The notes beneath the pieces were generated by a model. That model saw only the letters and a program-made list of their open reading frames with translations, searched no databases and had not been told where the DNA came from. Below, in pieces: positions 48,015 through 56,363 of a DNA stretch of 64,000 nucleotides (positions are counted from its first letter, which is position 1; every line of letters begins with the position of its first letter). Position numbers and translations under genes: made by a program. The stretch comes from Bacteroidaceae bacterium. GTDB lineage: Bacteria; Bacteroidota; Bacteroidia; Bacteroidales; Bacteroidaceae. The DNA lies in NCBI GenBank assembly GCA_017525235.1, contig JAFXTC010000060.1, forward strand, positions 62,001-126,000. The letters run 5' to 3'.

Positions 48015-48809
48015 ATGCATTCAAAGGAAGAGAAATTGGAAGCATTCGGTAGGTTGCTGGATGTGATGGATGACCTAAGGGAGAAATGCCCTTGGGATAG
48101 GAAGCAGACGTATGAGAGTTTACGCCCTAACACGATAGAGGAGACTTTTGAACTGTGTGATGCTTTGCTGAAGCACGATGAGAAGAATATCTGCAAGGAA
48201 TTAGGCGATGTTTTGCTTCACGTTGTATTTTATGCCAAGATAGGTAGTGAGAGTGAGTCTTTTGATATTGCCGATGTATGCAATAAGCTCTGTGACAAAC
48301 TGATATTCCGTCATCCACATGTTTATGGTGATGCTGTAGCCAAGACAGCTGGTGATGTAGTTGAGAATTGGGAAAAGATAAAGCAAAGAGAAAAGGATGG
48401 CAATAAAACCGTACTGTCGGGCGTGCCTGATGCATTGCCATCATTAATAAAAGCTTATCGTATACAAGACAAAGCAAGGAACGTGGGCTTTGATTGGGAC
48501 AAGAAAGAGGATGTGTGGCAGAAGGTTCATGAGGAACTGGGTGAGTTGGAGGCAGAACTTAGGCAAGAAGATAACAAAGAAAAGCAAACGGCCGAGTTAG
48601 GCGACTTCCTGTTTAGTGTGATAAATGCAGCTCGTTTGTATCATCTGAATCCTGATAATGCCCTTGAACATACAAATCAGAAATTTATCCGTCGTTTCAA
48701 TTATGTTGAGCAAAAGGCAAAAGAAATGGGCTTGCAGCTACAACAAATGACATTGGCGCAGATGGATGAGTTCTGGAATGAGGCCAAGCAAGGGGAGAAT
48801 CAATTATAA
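48015..48809 (+). CDS. mazG: Nucleoside triphosphate pyrophosphohydrolase MazG
   Basis: MazG hydrolyses (d)NTPs to monophosphates and removes aberrant nucleotides. The ATG at 48015 ([20 protein letters not shown]) follows the TAACTTTG -7 box near 47984 and is preferred over the longer frame. [37 protein letters not shown] and the second-domain [13 protein letters not shown] and [16 protein letters not shown] show the two MazG domains with their metal-binding EExxE/ExxD motifs. Length of 264 residues is normal. It is a single-gene unit followed by a terminator. Confidence 0.96.
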   Translation: MHSKEEKLEAFGRLLDVMDDLREKCPWDRKQTYESLRPNTIEETFELCDALLKHDEKNICKELGDVLLHVVFYAKIGSESESFDIADVCNKLCDKLIFRHPHVYGDAVAKTAGDVVENWEKIKQREKDGNKTVLSGVPDALPSLIKAYRIQDKARNVGFDWDKKEDVWQKVHEELGELEAELRQEDNKEKQTAELGDFLFSVINAARLYHLNPDNALEHTNQKFIRRFNYVEQKAKEMGLQLQQMTLAQMDEFWNEAKQGENQL

Positions 48810-48814
48810 AAAGA

Positions 48815-48846
48815 AAGAGGATGTGCCTATGTTGACACATCCTCTT
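48815..48846. terminator. Terminator after mazG
   Basis: An 11-bp perfect stem (AAGAGGATGTG at 48815-48825, CACATCCTCTT at 48836-48846) around a ten-base loop, between two convergent genes. Confidence 0.8.
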
Positions 48847-48899
48847 CTCATCATAATTTAACTTGAATGATTGGTTGGTAAAAAGCGATGAGGCCAAGC

Positions 48900-49361
48900 C
48901 TATTGTTTCTTTGAGTTATTATTCCTTCTTCTTTGGTCGAACTGTCTAAGCATCATGCGATGGAAAACATCTTCAGCTAACATGGCTTTATAAACTTTCT
49001 GTGCAGGAACAACTTTGGACAGCTTTTTATAGTAGGACTCTTGAATCTGTGCCATTTTTATGTTTAGCTCACAGATACGTTGAATCTTATCTGCGTACTC
49101 CTTTTCTGAAGGACATACATCTTTTGGAATTCTCTTTAGCGTAAAGATTTCTTTTTGCAGACTACGTTGCTCATCCTTCATTTGGTGAAAGATGGGGAAG
49201 AATGTCTGTGCTTCAGTACTGGTGAATTCTGCCTTTTGGGTGATGAACTCTTCCAGTTTAGCGCGGAACTCCTCTGGATTAAATTTCCACTTCTCTTGCT
49301 GTGCTATCATACAGAGACCGTTGCAGAGCAGGAAGATAGTAAATATTAATGCTTTTTTCAT
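48900..49361 (-). CDS. Small periplasmic Spy/CpxP-like protein of a sigma-factor operon
   Basis: The 153-residue protein has a Sec signal (MKKALIFTIFLLCNGLCMIAQ) and a long helical, charged mature part: NPEEFRAKLEEFITQKAEFT, FFPIFHQMKDEQRSLQKEIF, YKAMLAEDVFHRMMLRQFDQ. This pattern recalls the CpxP/Spy (LTxxQ) periplasmic chaperone and metal-sensor group, though no exact LTxxQ is present. It is the third gene of the leftward operon with the ECF sigma factor and a small membrane protein, with a 6-base gap. A sensor or chaperone for envelope stress is the likely role; this is inference. Confidence 0.7.
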   Translation of the reverse strand: MKKALIFTIFLLCNGLCMIAQQEKWKFNPEEFRAKLEEFITQKAEFTSTEAQTFFPIFHQMKDEQRSLQKEIFTLKRIPKDVCPSEKEYADKIQRICELNIKMAQIQESYYKKLSKVVPAQKVYKAMLAEDVFHRMMLRQFDQRRRNNNSKKQ

Positions 49362-49367
49362 GTTTCT

Positions 49368-49682
49368 TTATTCTGCCTCCGTCAGATATGTTGCAATTTC
49401 CATATTGTTAATCATGCTGTAATCAAGAGCGTCCTCAATATATTGGCTGTTGTCAGCTTCGAGTGGAAGGTTCTGCTGCTTGAAGTTGTTGAAAACAAAT
49501 GTGGAGCCTAATATGCATCCCGTCATCATGGCAGCAACGCCCCAGCGTATCATCCTACGACGTCTCTTCTGTTGGGCTATGCGTTTCATTATACGCTGAG
49601 GAAACTCATCAAAGTAATTGTTGGGCACGCGAAATGGATTCTCGTTACCAAATCTTTCTATTATCAGTTTTTCCTCAATCAT
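49368..49682 (-). CDS. Small membrane protein, probable anti-sigma factor
   Basis: The ATG at 49682 (MIEEKLIIERFGNENPFRVP) or that at 49694 may start this protein of 104 to 108 residues. NPFRVPNNYFDEFPQRIMKRI is a helical N-terminal segment typical of small Bacteroidetes anti-sigma-like proteins encoded behind ECF sigma genes. A single transmembrane segment follows (WGVAAMMTGCILGSTFVFNN) and then a short acidic outer tail. It lies between the sigma gene and the Spy-like gene. Confidence 0.7.
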   Translation of the reverse strand: MIEEKLIIERFGNENPFRVPNNYFDEFPQRIMKRIAQQKRRRRMIRWGVAAMMTGCILGSTFVFNNFKQQNLPLEADNSQYIEDALDYSMINNMEIATYLTEAE

Positions 49683-49736
49683 TGTTTCTCTCATTTTTAC
49701 TTCTCTGATTATATGATATGTTAATGTGAAAAAGGT

Positions 49737-50279
49737 TTAATCGCTCTGTTGAAAAAAATCAGTTATTTTTTTTACGGCATGGTGATAAGACGCCTTCAAT
49801 GCTCCTATGCTTGTTCCAAGCATTTGGCTCATATCTTCATATTTCATCTCCTGAAAGTATTTTAGATTGAAGACAGCCTTTTGCTTATCGGGCAGCTGGG
49901 CAATGGCTTCTTGGAGGAGTACCTGTGTCTCGTCGCCGTCAAAATAGGGGTCGGCGACAAGTTGGTTGGTAAGAAAACCGTCAATACCAGACGTGATATC
50001 CGTATTTCGTTTCTTCTTCTCTAGAAAGCTCAGAGATTCGTTGATTGCAATACGGAAGAGCCATGTGCTGATTTTAGATTCTGCACGGAAGTCGTCTAGC
50101 GCTACCCAAGCTTTTAGAAATGTATTCTGTAACACGTCATCTGCATCCTCATGGGTAAGCACAAGCCTGCGAATTTGCCAGTAAAGCACCTCTTGGTACT
50201 CCTGTACCAAGGTGTTGAAGGCATACTCTCTTTGTGCTTCGTCTTTTAACTGGGCTATGATACGTGCTTCGTCTATCAT
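49737..50279 (-). CDS. ECF RNA polymerase sigma factor (second)
   Basis: The 180-residue protein starts MIDEARIIAQLKDEAQREYA and shows sigma region 2 (LVLTHEDADDVLQNTFLKAWVALDDFR, then KISTWLFRIAINESLSFLEKKKR) and region 4 (LPDKQKAVFNLKYFQEMKYEDMSQMLGTSIGALKASYHHAVKKI). It is of the RpoE-like kind common in Bacteroidetes. It heads a three-gene operon with a small membrane protein and a Spy-like protein, so an envelope-stress response is plausible. It is not related to the other ECF pair at 36.8-38.2 kb beyond family. Confidence 0.92.
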   Translation of the reverse strand: MIDEARIIAQLKDEAQREYAFNTLVQEYQEVLYWQIRRLVLTHEDADDVLQNTFLKAWVALDDFRAESKISTWLFRIAINESLSFLEKKKRNTDITSGIDGFLTNQLVADPYFDGDETQVLLQEAIAQLPDKQKAVFNLKYFQEMKYEDMSQMLGTSIGALKASYHHAVKKITDFFQQSD

Positions 50280-50315
50280 TTCTCAGATAATATGACACGG
50301 AAAATGAGCTTTGGT

Positions 50316-51863
50316 TTAAAAACAATCCAAAGCATTTTCAATAATTGCATCGTAGTGGTAATTATCTGGGTGCTCTACCAGAGTACCGTCAAGTTCAGGA
50401 TAAAGGGTGTAATAATCCAGAAAAACAGAGAAATTAGAGTTGATGGGGTAGACCTTGTTCTTAGGTCGCTCTTCTATTTTCGGGTTTTCTTCCCTATATT
50501 TTTTCCCCCATTTTGTAACAGGTGCTTTGCCAACCTGCATTCGAATTTTATCTTGCTGTATGCTGTCAGCATTTTCCATCACGAAGAAAGCAAGATCAAG
50601 AGGTCTTTCCAGGCGAATACACCCATGGCTGACGGCTCTTGTGGCAAGTCTAAATGCAGATGGCATGTTGGTGTCGTGAAGATATACGGAGAAATCGTTA
50701 GGGAAGCGGAATATTATGCGTCCTAGAGAATTACCTCCACCATTTTCTTGTCTGATGACATATTGCCCACTGTTTAGTTGAGTAGCATTTAGTGCAGAGG
50801 GATTAACGTTTTGGCGTGTTTTTTTGTCAATGATAGTGTAACGATGACGTGAGAAATAAGCTGTATCTTTGGAATGTAGCGGTGCAATCTCATGTCGTAT
50901 AATGCTAGGGGGAATTACCCAGTAAGGATTCAGTTCCAGTTTTGTTATTTTGCTTACAAGCAGAGGTGACTTATGAGCAATGGCGCCTCCACAGATGCGC
51001 ATACTAAGGGTGCTGTCTATGTCTTCATTAACAGCAGTTAACTGAAAGCCTGCCAGATTCACCCAAATGTACTTGCCTTGTGGGCGGGGGTATCTCCATC
51101 TGGCTCTTTCCATGTTGATACGTGCCAGGCGGGCACGTTCTATGTCAGCATTTTTTTTCGCTGCGGAATACTCTTGCTTTAGTGACTTATATAATGGAAT
51201 TTGTGGTTGAATACTGCCTAGGAAAGTAACCAAGTTTCCTGCCTGTACTTCTTGAATAGCGTGCAGATAGAAACTATCTGTTGCGGCCTCCATATGAATG
51301 CCAAAATGATGTCGTTGTGAAGCTTCTGGGTATGATTTTTCTGATTCAATATTATTAAGAAGAAATGACGGAAGTGTGTATCCGTAACGTTGTCCTGCGG
51401 CATATCTAAAAAAAGCTGTCGTGAGTTGGATTTCGATACGTCCCATCAACTTGTTGATGTCTTCTTGGTTCTCCCTCCTGTTGTGTAGGGCTTGCATGTC
51501 TTTTTCTATCTCGGAGAGTAGAAAACTTGAAGGCTTAAATCCTTCATCCTCCACAACGTTTCTTAAATAGGAAAGTAGTGTGTCTGCGTTTTTGCTTACA
51601 CCGTGTCTGGTTATCCAAATGAAATGTCTTTTTTCTTTATAATACTTCTTTGCAAAGGTATCAGCATACATTTTTGTTGCGTCTTGTGTGAGCAAATCAA
51701 TATGATTACGGATGTGTTTGCTCTTCAGACTGTATTCTGGGAGAATCCATTCTTGTATGTCTTGCATGAAGACAAACTGCTCTTGCTTGCCATTCTGTTG
51801 GTGGCAAGATATGAACAAAACAATAAAGAGAAAAAGGATGGAATGCTTGTGAAAAGGCTTCAT
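50316..51863 (-). CDS. L,D-transpeptidase (YcbB/YkuD-type) lipoprotein
   Basis: L,D-transpeptidases form 3-3 peptidoglycan cross-links or attach proteins to the wall. The 515-residue protein has a lipoprotein-like start (MKPFHKHSILFLFIVLFISC). The long N-terminal region includes LLNNIESEKSYPEASQRHHF, a YcbB-like scaffold. The YkuD domain lies at about residues 270-445, with YIWVNLAGFQL, NPYWVIPPSIIRHEIAPL and the catalytic motif SHGCIRLERP. The order and size match the YcbB (LdtD) group rather than the small YkuD enzymes. Its 5' end overlaps the upstream small gene by four bases (ATGA), so the two are co-translated. Confidence 0.92.
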   Translation of the reverse strand: MKPFHKHSILFLFIVLFISCHQQNGKQEQFVFMQDIQEWILPEYSLKSKHIRNHIDLLTQDATKMYADTFAKKYYKEKRHFIWITRHGVSKNADTLLSYLRNVVEDEGFKPSSFLLSEIEKDMQALHNRRENQEDINKLMGRIEIQLTTAFFRYAAGQRYGYTLPSFLLNNIESEKSYPEASQRHHFGIHMEAATDSFYLHAIQEVQAGNLVTFLGSIQPQIPLYKSLKQEYSAAKKNADIERARLARINMERARWRYPRPQGKYIWVNLAGFQLTAVNEDIDSTLSMRICGGAIAHKSPLLVSKITKLELNPYWVIPPSIIRHEIAPLHSKDTAYFSRHRYTIIDKKTRQNVNPSALNATQLNSGQYVIRQENGGGNSLGRIIFRFPNDFSVYLHDTNMPSAFRLATRAVSHGCIRLERPLDLAFFVMENADSIQQDKIRMQVGKAPVTKWGKKYREENPKIEERPKNKVYPINSNFSVFLDYYTLYPELDGTLVEHPDNYHYDAIIENALDCF

Positions 51864-52162
51864 CGAATGGAAATCTTACGCACTACCTTTCCAATTTTCA
51901 GCAGGTAGCAACCTTTTGTCAGGTTGACGGTATATGTCTTTCCACTTGTGTCTGTCTTTATGGTAGTGACTTTAGTGCCTGTAAGATTGAAGACTTCTAT
52001 ATCCTCTCCATTGGTGCCGGAAACACGTACAGAATTTCCGCTAACGGAAATGTTGACAGAAGAAATGCTGGTTTCAATACCTTCATTGTCTGTCAAATCC
52101 ATTGCGATAGCTGGAGTGAAAGCTAGCACCAAGGGCAATATTATGAACAGAATCTTCTTCAT
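51860..52162 (-). CDS. Small secreted protein consisting of a signal peptide and a Por-type C-terminal domain
   Basis: The 100-residue protein has a signal peptide (MKKILFIILPLVLAFTPAIA) followed only by a domain of about 75 residues with EVFNLTGTKVTTIKTDTSG and CYLLKIGKVVRKISIR. This is the type IX (Por) secretion C-terminal sorting pattern, in which the ending is normally attached to a large cargo. Here there is no cargo. It overlaps the L,D-transpeptidase gene by ATGA. It may be a decoy, a free sorting-like domain, or a remnant of a larger protein. Confidence 0.7.
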   Translation of the reverse strand: MKKILFIILPLVLAFTPAIAMDLTDNEGIETSISSVNISVSGNSVRVSGTNGEDIEVFNLTGTKVTTIKTDTSGKTYTVNLTKGCYLLKIGKVVRKISIR

Positions 52163-52251
52163 ATTCTTGTCATTCTTAACGCAAAGTTATTGATTTTATT
52201 TTATTGCGACAAACTTTTTTGCTGAAAAATGACTTTTTACGCTACTTTTTT

Positions 52252-53166
52252 CTATAATTTGATGTTTAAACCCTCAAATGCGAGCCTAGTTTGAGGAAAA
52301 ATGGCAGTTGCTTCTGCCAATAAAGCTCCTTCGTCTTTTACTCTTGCACTAAAGTGTCCAATGCACAGATTCCCAACTTTTGAGTCTTTGGCGATGGCGG
52401 CAGCCTGAGAGGCTGTAGAGTGCAGTGTTTCCTGTGCCCGTTTTTGCAATTCCTCAGGGTAAGTGGCCTCGTGATACAGAAGGGTGACATCCTGTAGAAT
52501 CTTTGTAAGGCAGGGCAGATAAACAGTATCAGAACAATATGCGTAGGAACGTGCTTTGTCTGCTGGTGTTATCAGTCTTTCGTGTGGAATAACTGTACCG
52601 TCTTCTGTCGTCCATGAGGCGCCAGCCTTAATGTTGTTGATTTGCGAGAACGGTATGTTAAAGGCATCTATCATCTCTCGCCTGATGTGGGGCAGGGGAG
52701 GCGTTTCCCTAAAGAGGAATCCAGAGCAGGGAATTCTATGTTGGAGGGGTATACTCCAAACAGTTACACTACGGTCCTTATATATAATATTATGTACGCG
52801 CGTATCAATGGGGTGGAAGATGATTTGGAATGTGATACCTTCACAGTAGATGCGCATAATAATATCCAGATAATCGTGCAGTTCCTGTGGAGCGTGAATG
52901 TGCAAATCGGCTGTTCTGCCCAGCAAGGCCATTGTGCTGATTAGTCCAGGCAGACCAAAAACATGGTCACCGTGATTATGGGATATGAAGATGTGTCCTA
53001 TGCGAGCCATGGGTAACCCCATCTTCTGCATCTGAATCTGTGCCCCTTCCCCACAGTCTATCATGTAGTATTTTCCTCTGATATTTACAATCTGGGAGGT
53101 GGGCAGATGCCTGAGTGTTGGCTTTGCCGATCCGCATCCTAATATGTTGACTTCAAATATCTCCAT
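52252..53166 (-). CDS. rnz: Ribonuclease Z
   Basis: RNase Z removes 3' trailers from tRNA precursors. The 304-residue metallo-beta-lactamase protein starts MEIFEVNILGCGSAKPTLRH and has the metal-binding motif FISHNHGDHVFGLPGL. YCSDTVYLP (Asp), LYHEATY and IGHFSARV supply further ligands. Length and motif order match bacterial rnz. It lies 83 bases downstream of rpsA in the same direction, but the terminator between them suggests a separate transcript. Confidence 0.96.
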   Translation of the reverse strand: MEIFEVNILGCGSAKPTLRHLPTSQIVNIRGKYYMIDCGEGAQIQMQKMGLPMARIGHIFISHNHGDHVFGLPGLISTMALLGRTADLHIHAPQELHDYLDIIMRIYCEGITFQIIFHPIDTRVHNIIYKDRSVTVWSIPLQHRIPCSGFLFRETPPLPHIRREMIDAFNIPFSQINNIKAGASWTTEDGTVIPHERLITPADKARSYAYCSDTVYLPCLTKILQDVTLLYHEATYPEELQKRAQETLHSTASQAAAIAKDSKVGNLCIGHFSARVKDEGALLAEATAIFPQTRLAFEGLNIKL

Positions 53167-53189
53167 TCCTATTCTCTTTCGTAAATTAG

Positions 53190-53220
53190 AAAAGGGACAG
53201 CCGTTTTGCTGCCCCTTTTT
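53190..53220 (-). terminator. Terminator after rpsA
   Basis: A stem of AAAAGGGACAGC (53190-53201) with GCTGCCCCTTTT (53208-53219), one mismatch, 30 bases past the rpsA stop codon in the minus direction and followed by TTTTC. Confidence 0.8.
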
Positions 53221-53248
53221 GTTATGGTTTTGCTAGTCTTGCAAGTAA

Positions 53249-55036
53249 TTACTCGCCAGCCTGCATTTTTGCCTTCAGGGCTGCCAAAGCATCCAAATCA
53301 CCCAGAGTAGTGCTAGCTGCCTGATTTTGGATGGCAGAAGTTTCCTCCTTGCGAGTGGTTGTACGCTTGGTTGCCTTCTTTGCCTCACGAGCCTCTGCAC
53401 GCTGAACATCCTCGTAGATGCGGCTGTGGCTCAAGATGATGCGCTTGCTCTCCTTGTTGAACTCGATAACCTTGAACTGCAACTTCTCGTTCAACTGAGC
53501 CTGGCTTCCGTCTTCCTTAACAAGGTGCTTAGGAGTAGCAAAGCCCTCTACACCATACTCAAGTTGGATAACAGCGCCCTTGTCGAGCATCTCAACGATA
53601 GTACCCTCGTGGATGCTGTCCTGAGTGAATACTGTCTCGAATACATCCCAAGGATTCTCTTCCAACTGCTTGTGGCCGAGAGAGAGACGACGGTTGGTCT
53701 TGTCAATCTCTAATACACATACCTCGATTTCGGCACCAATCTGAGTGAACTCGCTGGGGTGCTTAATCTTCTTGGTCCAACTGAGGTCGCTGATGTGGAT
53801 AAGGCCGTCAACACCTTCCTCAATCTCAACAAATACACCAAAGTTGGTGAAGTTGCGAACCTTTGCAGTGTGCTTGCTGCCAATAGGATATTTCTCCTCG
53901 ATATTCTCCCAAGGATCGTCCTTCAGTTGCTTGATACCCAGAGACATCTTGCGTTCTTCGCGATCCAGAGTCAGAATAACTGCCTCTACCTCGTCGCCAA
54001 CCTTCATGAAGTCCTGAGCGCTGCGCAGATGCTGGCTCCAGCTCATTTCTGAAACGTGGATCAGGCCCTCTACACCAGGAGCGATTTCTACGAATGCTCC
54101 GTAGTCAGCCATAACAACTACCTTACCCTTAACGTGGTCACCAACCTTCAGGTCAGCATCCAAAGCATCCCAAGGATGAGGAGTCAACTGCTTCAGACCA
54201 AGAGCAATACGCTTCTTCTCGTTATCGAAGTCAAGGATAACAACGTTGATCTTCTGATCGAGCTCAACGATTTCCTTAGGATCATTAACACGACCCCAGC
54301 TGAGGTCTGTAATGTGAATAAGACCGTCTACGCCACCCAGGTCGATGAATACACCGTAAGAAGTGATGTTCTTAACGGTACCCTCAAGTACCTGGCCCTT
54401 CTCGAGACGACCAATGATTTCCTGCTTCTGTGCCTCCAGCTCTGCCTCAATGAGAGCCTTGTGGCTTACAACTACGTTCTTGTAATCCTGGTTAATCTTA
54501 ACAACCTTGAACTCCATTGTCTTGCCTACGAAAATGTCGTAGTCGCGGATGGGCTTAACGTCAATCTGAGAGCCGGGCAGGAAGGCCTCGATGCCGAATA
54601 CATCGACAATCATACCACCCTTAGTGCGGCACTTAACGTAACCCTTGATAATCTCTTCCTTCTCCAGAGCCTCGTTTACACGATCCCAGCTGCGACTAGC
54701 ACGAGCTTTCTTGTGAGAAAGAATTAACTGACCCTTCTTGTCTTCCTGATTCTCGATGTAAACCTCTACAGTGTCACCTACCTTCAGGTCGGGGTTATAG
54801 CGGAATTCGCTTGCAGGTATGATACCATCACTCTTGAAGCCGATGTTAACTACAACTTCGCGCTTGTTCATTGCGATTACAGTTCCATCAACTACATCAT
54901 GGTCATTTACCTTGTTCAGAGAACCATTATAGGCCTCTTCTTGAGCCTCGCGGCTTGCTTCAACTTTGCTGTCACCATTGGCATATGCTTCCCAATCGAA
55001 GTCTTCCAGAGGTGCAACGTTTTTCAAATCTGCCAT
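53249..55036 (-). CDS. rpsA: 30S ribosomal protein S1
   Basis: S1 binds mRNA and brings it to the 30S subunit; it matters more where Shine-Dalgarno sites are poor, as here. The 595-residue protein contains six S1 RNA-binding modules. They are recognisable by VDGTVIAMNKREVVVNIGFK, IKGYVKCRTKGGMIVDVFGI, LEGTVKNITSYGVFIDLGGV, VKGKVVVMADYGAFVEIAPG, HTAKVRNFTNFGVFVEIEEG and HEGTIVEMLDKGAVIQLEYG. The C-terminal tail is basic, then Ala-rich. It is a single-gene unit with a -7 box TACCTTTG at 55088-55081. Confidence 0.97.
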   Translation of the reverse strand: MADLKNVAPLEDFDWEAYANGDSKVEASREAQEEAYNGSLNKVNDHDVVDGTVIAMNKREVVVNIGFKSDGIIPASEFRYNPDLKVGDTVEVYIENQEDKKGQLILSHKKARASRSWDRVNEALEKEEIIKGYVKCRTKGGMIVDVFGIEAFLPGSQIDVKPIRDYDIFVGKTMEFKVVKINQDYKNVVVSHKALIEAELEAQKQEIIGRLEKGQVLEGTVKNITSYGVFIDLGGVDGLIHITDLSWGRVNDPKEIVELDQKINVVILDFDNEKKRIALGLKQLTPHPWDALDADLKVGDHVKGKVVVMADYGAFVEIAPGVEGLIHVSEMSWSQHLRSAQDFMKVGDEVEAVILTLDREERKMSLGIKQLKDDPWENIEEKYPIGSKHTAKVRNFTNFGVFVEIEEGVDGLIHISDLSWTKKIKHPSEFTQIGAEIEVCVLEIDKTNRRLSLGHKQLEENPWDVFETVFTQDSIHEGTIVEMLDKGAVIQLEYGVEGFATPKHLVKEDGSQAQLNEKLQFKVIEFNKESKRIILSHSRIYEDVQRAEAREAKKATKRTTTRKEETSAIQNQAASTTLGDLDALAALKAKMQAGE

Positions 55037-55080
55037 ACAGATTAATTAAATGTTAATACTAATGTTAATAAACGCGGGCA

Positions 55081-55088
55081 CAAAGGTA
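55081..55088 (-). promoter_or_regulatory. -7 box of rpsA
   Basis: TACCTTTG on the minus strand, 44 bases before the rpsA ATG. No CTTTTTGC box at the nitrogen-promoter spacing. Confidence 0.65.
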
Positions 55089-55154
55089 CAAAAAAAGATA
55101 GAGCCAAGCACTCGGGTTGCCGCTCTATTTACCTTATTACATAGTGTTTTAATG

Positions 55155-55457
55155 TTATTTAACACTATTTACGTCCTTATGGGCGTCTATAAGCTCTTTA
55201 ATTTTCCTTGGAAGTACTTCTTTTTCGGTTCTGTGGAGAATTGTTTTAAAGTCCCATTTGTTGGCTCTTTCGGTAATAGTAACTTTGTGCGATGTTTCGC
55301 CATTCTTGTGAATATATTTGAGTGACCATCTGAGGTCATACACAATATCCCCGAATATTTCACACTTCTTGGACAAGAGTACTTCTTTGTGCGGACCGGT
55401 TTTCTTCTCCCCGCTCCAAAAGAAAAGATATATGTGGTCAAAAAATGATTTAAACAT
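55155..55457 (-). CDS. Small hypothetical protein
   Basis: The ATG at 55457 (MFKSFFDHIYLFFWSGEKKT) gives 100 residues; a TTG four codons earlier is possible. The protein is basic, with LYNFLE-type hydrophobic residues at the N-terminus and KWDFKTILHRTEKEVLPRKI near the end. I do not recognise a family. A TAACTTTG -7-like box at 55487-55480 just upstream supports it as a real gene. Confidence 0.5.
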   Translation of the reverse strand: MFKSFFDHIYLFFWSGEKKTGPHKEVLLSKKCEIFGDIVYDLRWSLKYIHKNGETSHKVTITERANKWDFKTILHRTEKEVLPRKIKELIDAHKDVNSVK

Positions 55458-55479
55458 TTCCTTTAACAATAGAGTAATG

Positions 55480-55487
55480 CAAAGTTA
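55480..55487 (-). promoter_or_regulatory. -7 box of the small hypothetical gene
   Basis: TAACTTTG on the minus strand, 22 bases before the ATG at 55457. Confidence 0.5.
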
Positions 55488-55580
55488 CAAAATACTTTAT
55501 AAATGGGGGAGGGTAAAGTGTTAAAAATTCTTATTATTGTTCTTTTCGTGAAAAAGGCAATGTGGAGTCTTTGTAGATGC

Positions 55581-55661
55581 GACACGTCAACTTTGTAAAG
55601 TTCACGTGTAGACTTTGGCATTTCCACGTGTAGACTTTGCCAAGTTCACGTGTGGCAATTT
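55581..55661. repeat. 22-bp-phased CACGTGT repeat, locus 3
   Basis: Units start at 55581, 55603, 55625 and 55647, exactly 22 bases apart, with the same core (CACGTGTAGACTTTG) as the arrays at 22455 and 22874. It lies just upstream of the tRNA cluster promoter. The rest of 55488-55830 holds no gene. Confidence 0.75.
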
Positions 55662-55763
55662 TAACATTTCCATTCCTATTTATATATATAATGTATGTAA
55701 AGGGGAATACAACTTTTTTTTCAAAAAATGAAAGAAATGCTTGGTGGGTATTGAAAAATAGTG

Positions 55764-55771
55764 TACCTTTG
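55764..55771 (+). promoter_or_regulatory. -7 box of the tRNA cluster
   Basis: TACCTTTG with TTGG about 19 bases upstream (55741), 60 bases before the first tRNA. The nitrogen box is absent. Confidence 0.7.
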
Positions 55772-55831
55772 CACTCGCAAATCGGAAATGGCTATGCCGG
55801 GCGCGGTTAAAAAGGCCTCCCGATAATGCAA

Positions 55832-55906
55832 GGGCGTTTAGCTCAGCTGGTTCAGAGCATCTGCCTTACAAGCAGAGGGTCGGCGGTTCGAATCCGTCAA
55901 CGCCCA
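55832..55906 (+). tRNA. tRNA-Val (UAC)
   Basis: Acceptor GGGCGTT pairs with AACGCCC; D-arm GCTC/GAGC; anticodon loop CTTACAA gives UAC; T-arm CGGTTCGAATCCG. First of five host tRNA genes on one transcript. Confidence 0.95.
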
Positions 55907-55919
55907 CAATACTTTACAT

Positions 55920-55996
55920 GGCTCCTTAGCTCAACTGAATAGAGCATTTGACTACGGATCAAAAGGTTGCAGGTTTGAATCCTGCAGGAGTCACCA
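55920..55996 (+). tRNA. tRNA-Arg (ACG)
   Basis: Acceptor GGCTCCT pairs with AGGAGTC (one G-U); anticodon loop CTACGGA gives ACG; T-arm CAGGTTTGAATCCTG; CCA is encoded. Confidence 0.93.
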
Positions 55997-56016
55997 CCTG
56001 ACAGAGGTCAGTGGAC

Positions 56017-56099
56017 GGGTAGGTAGGTAAGTGGTTAAAACGGGCAGACTGTAAATCTGTTGCCTCACGGCTTCGGCAGTTCGAATCTGTCCCTGCCCA
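56017..56099 (+). tRNA. tRNA-Tyr (GUA)
   Basis: Acceptor GGGTAGG pairs with CCTGCCC (one G-U); anticodon stem-loop CAGACTGTAAATCTG gives GUA; a long variable arm is present as expected for tRNA-Tyr of bacteria. Confidence 0.93.
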
Positions 56100-56114
56100 C
56101 GCAATGTAAGGTTT

Positions 56115-56187
56115 GCGGAAATAGCTCAGTTGGTAGAGCACAACCTTGCCAAGGTTGGGGTCGCGAGTTCGAGTCTCGTTTTCCGCT
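56115..56187 (+). tRNA. tRNA-Gly (GCC)
   Basis: Acceptor GCGGAAA pairs with TTTCCGC; anticodon stem-loop CAACCTTGCCAAGGTTG gives GCC; T-arm CGAGTTCGAGTCTCG. Confidence 0.95.
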
Positions 56188-56202
56188 CGCTTTCTTTTTT
56201 CT

Positions 56203-56277
56203 GGTGCGTTAGTTCAGTCTGGTTAGAATACATGCCTGTCACGCATGGGGTCACGAGTTCGAGCCTCGTACGCACCG
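56203..56277 (+). tRNA. tRNA-Asp (GUC)
   Basis: Acceptor GGTGCGT pairs with ACGCACC; anticodon stem-loop ATGCCTGTCACGCAT gives GUC; T-arm CGAGTTCGAGCCTCG. It is the last host tRNA before the integrase and a candidate attachment site. Confidence 0.95.
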
Positions 56278-56288
56278 CGAAGTTCTGG

Positions 56289-56312
56289 AAAGGAGGTCAA
56301 TGGCCTCCTTTT
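56289..56312 (+). terminator. Terminator of the tRNA operon
   Basis: AAAGGAGG pairs with CCTCCTTT around a seven-base loop and is followed by T residues, 12 bases after tRNA-Asp. Confidence 0.8.
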
Positions 56313-56363
56313 CATATACTGGAGAAAAATCTCGATAGACTGAGTAAATAGCCCATGAATAGG

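Noticed and set aside
56203..56277. Proven attachment site in tRNA-Asp
   Set aside because: The position is suggestive, but a repeated att core could not be seen because the right end of the element is outside the window.
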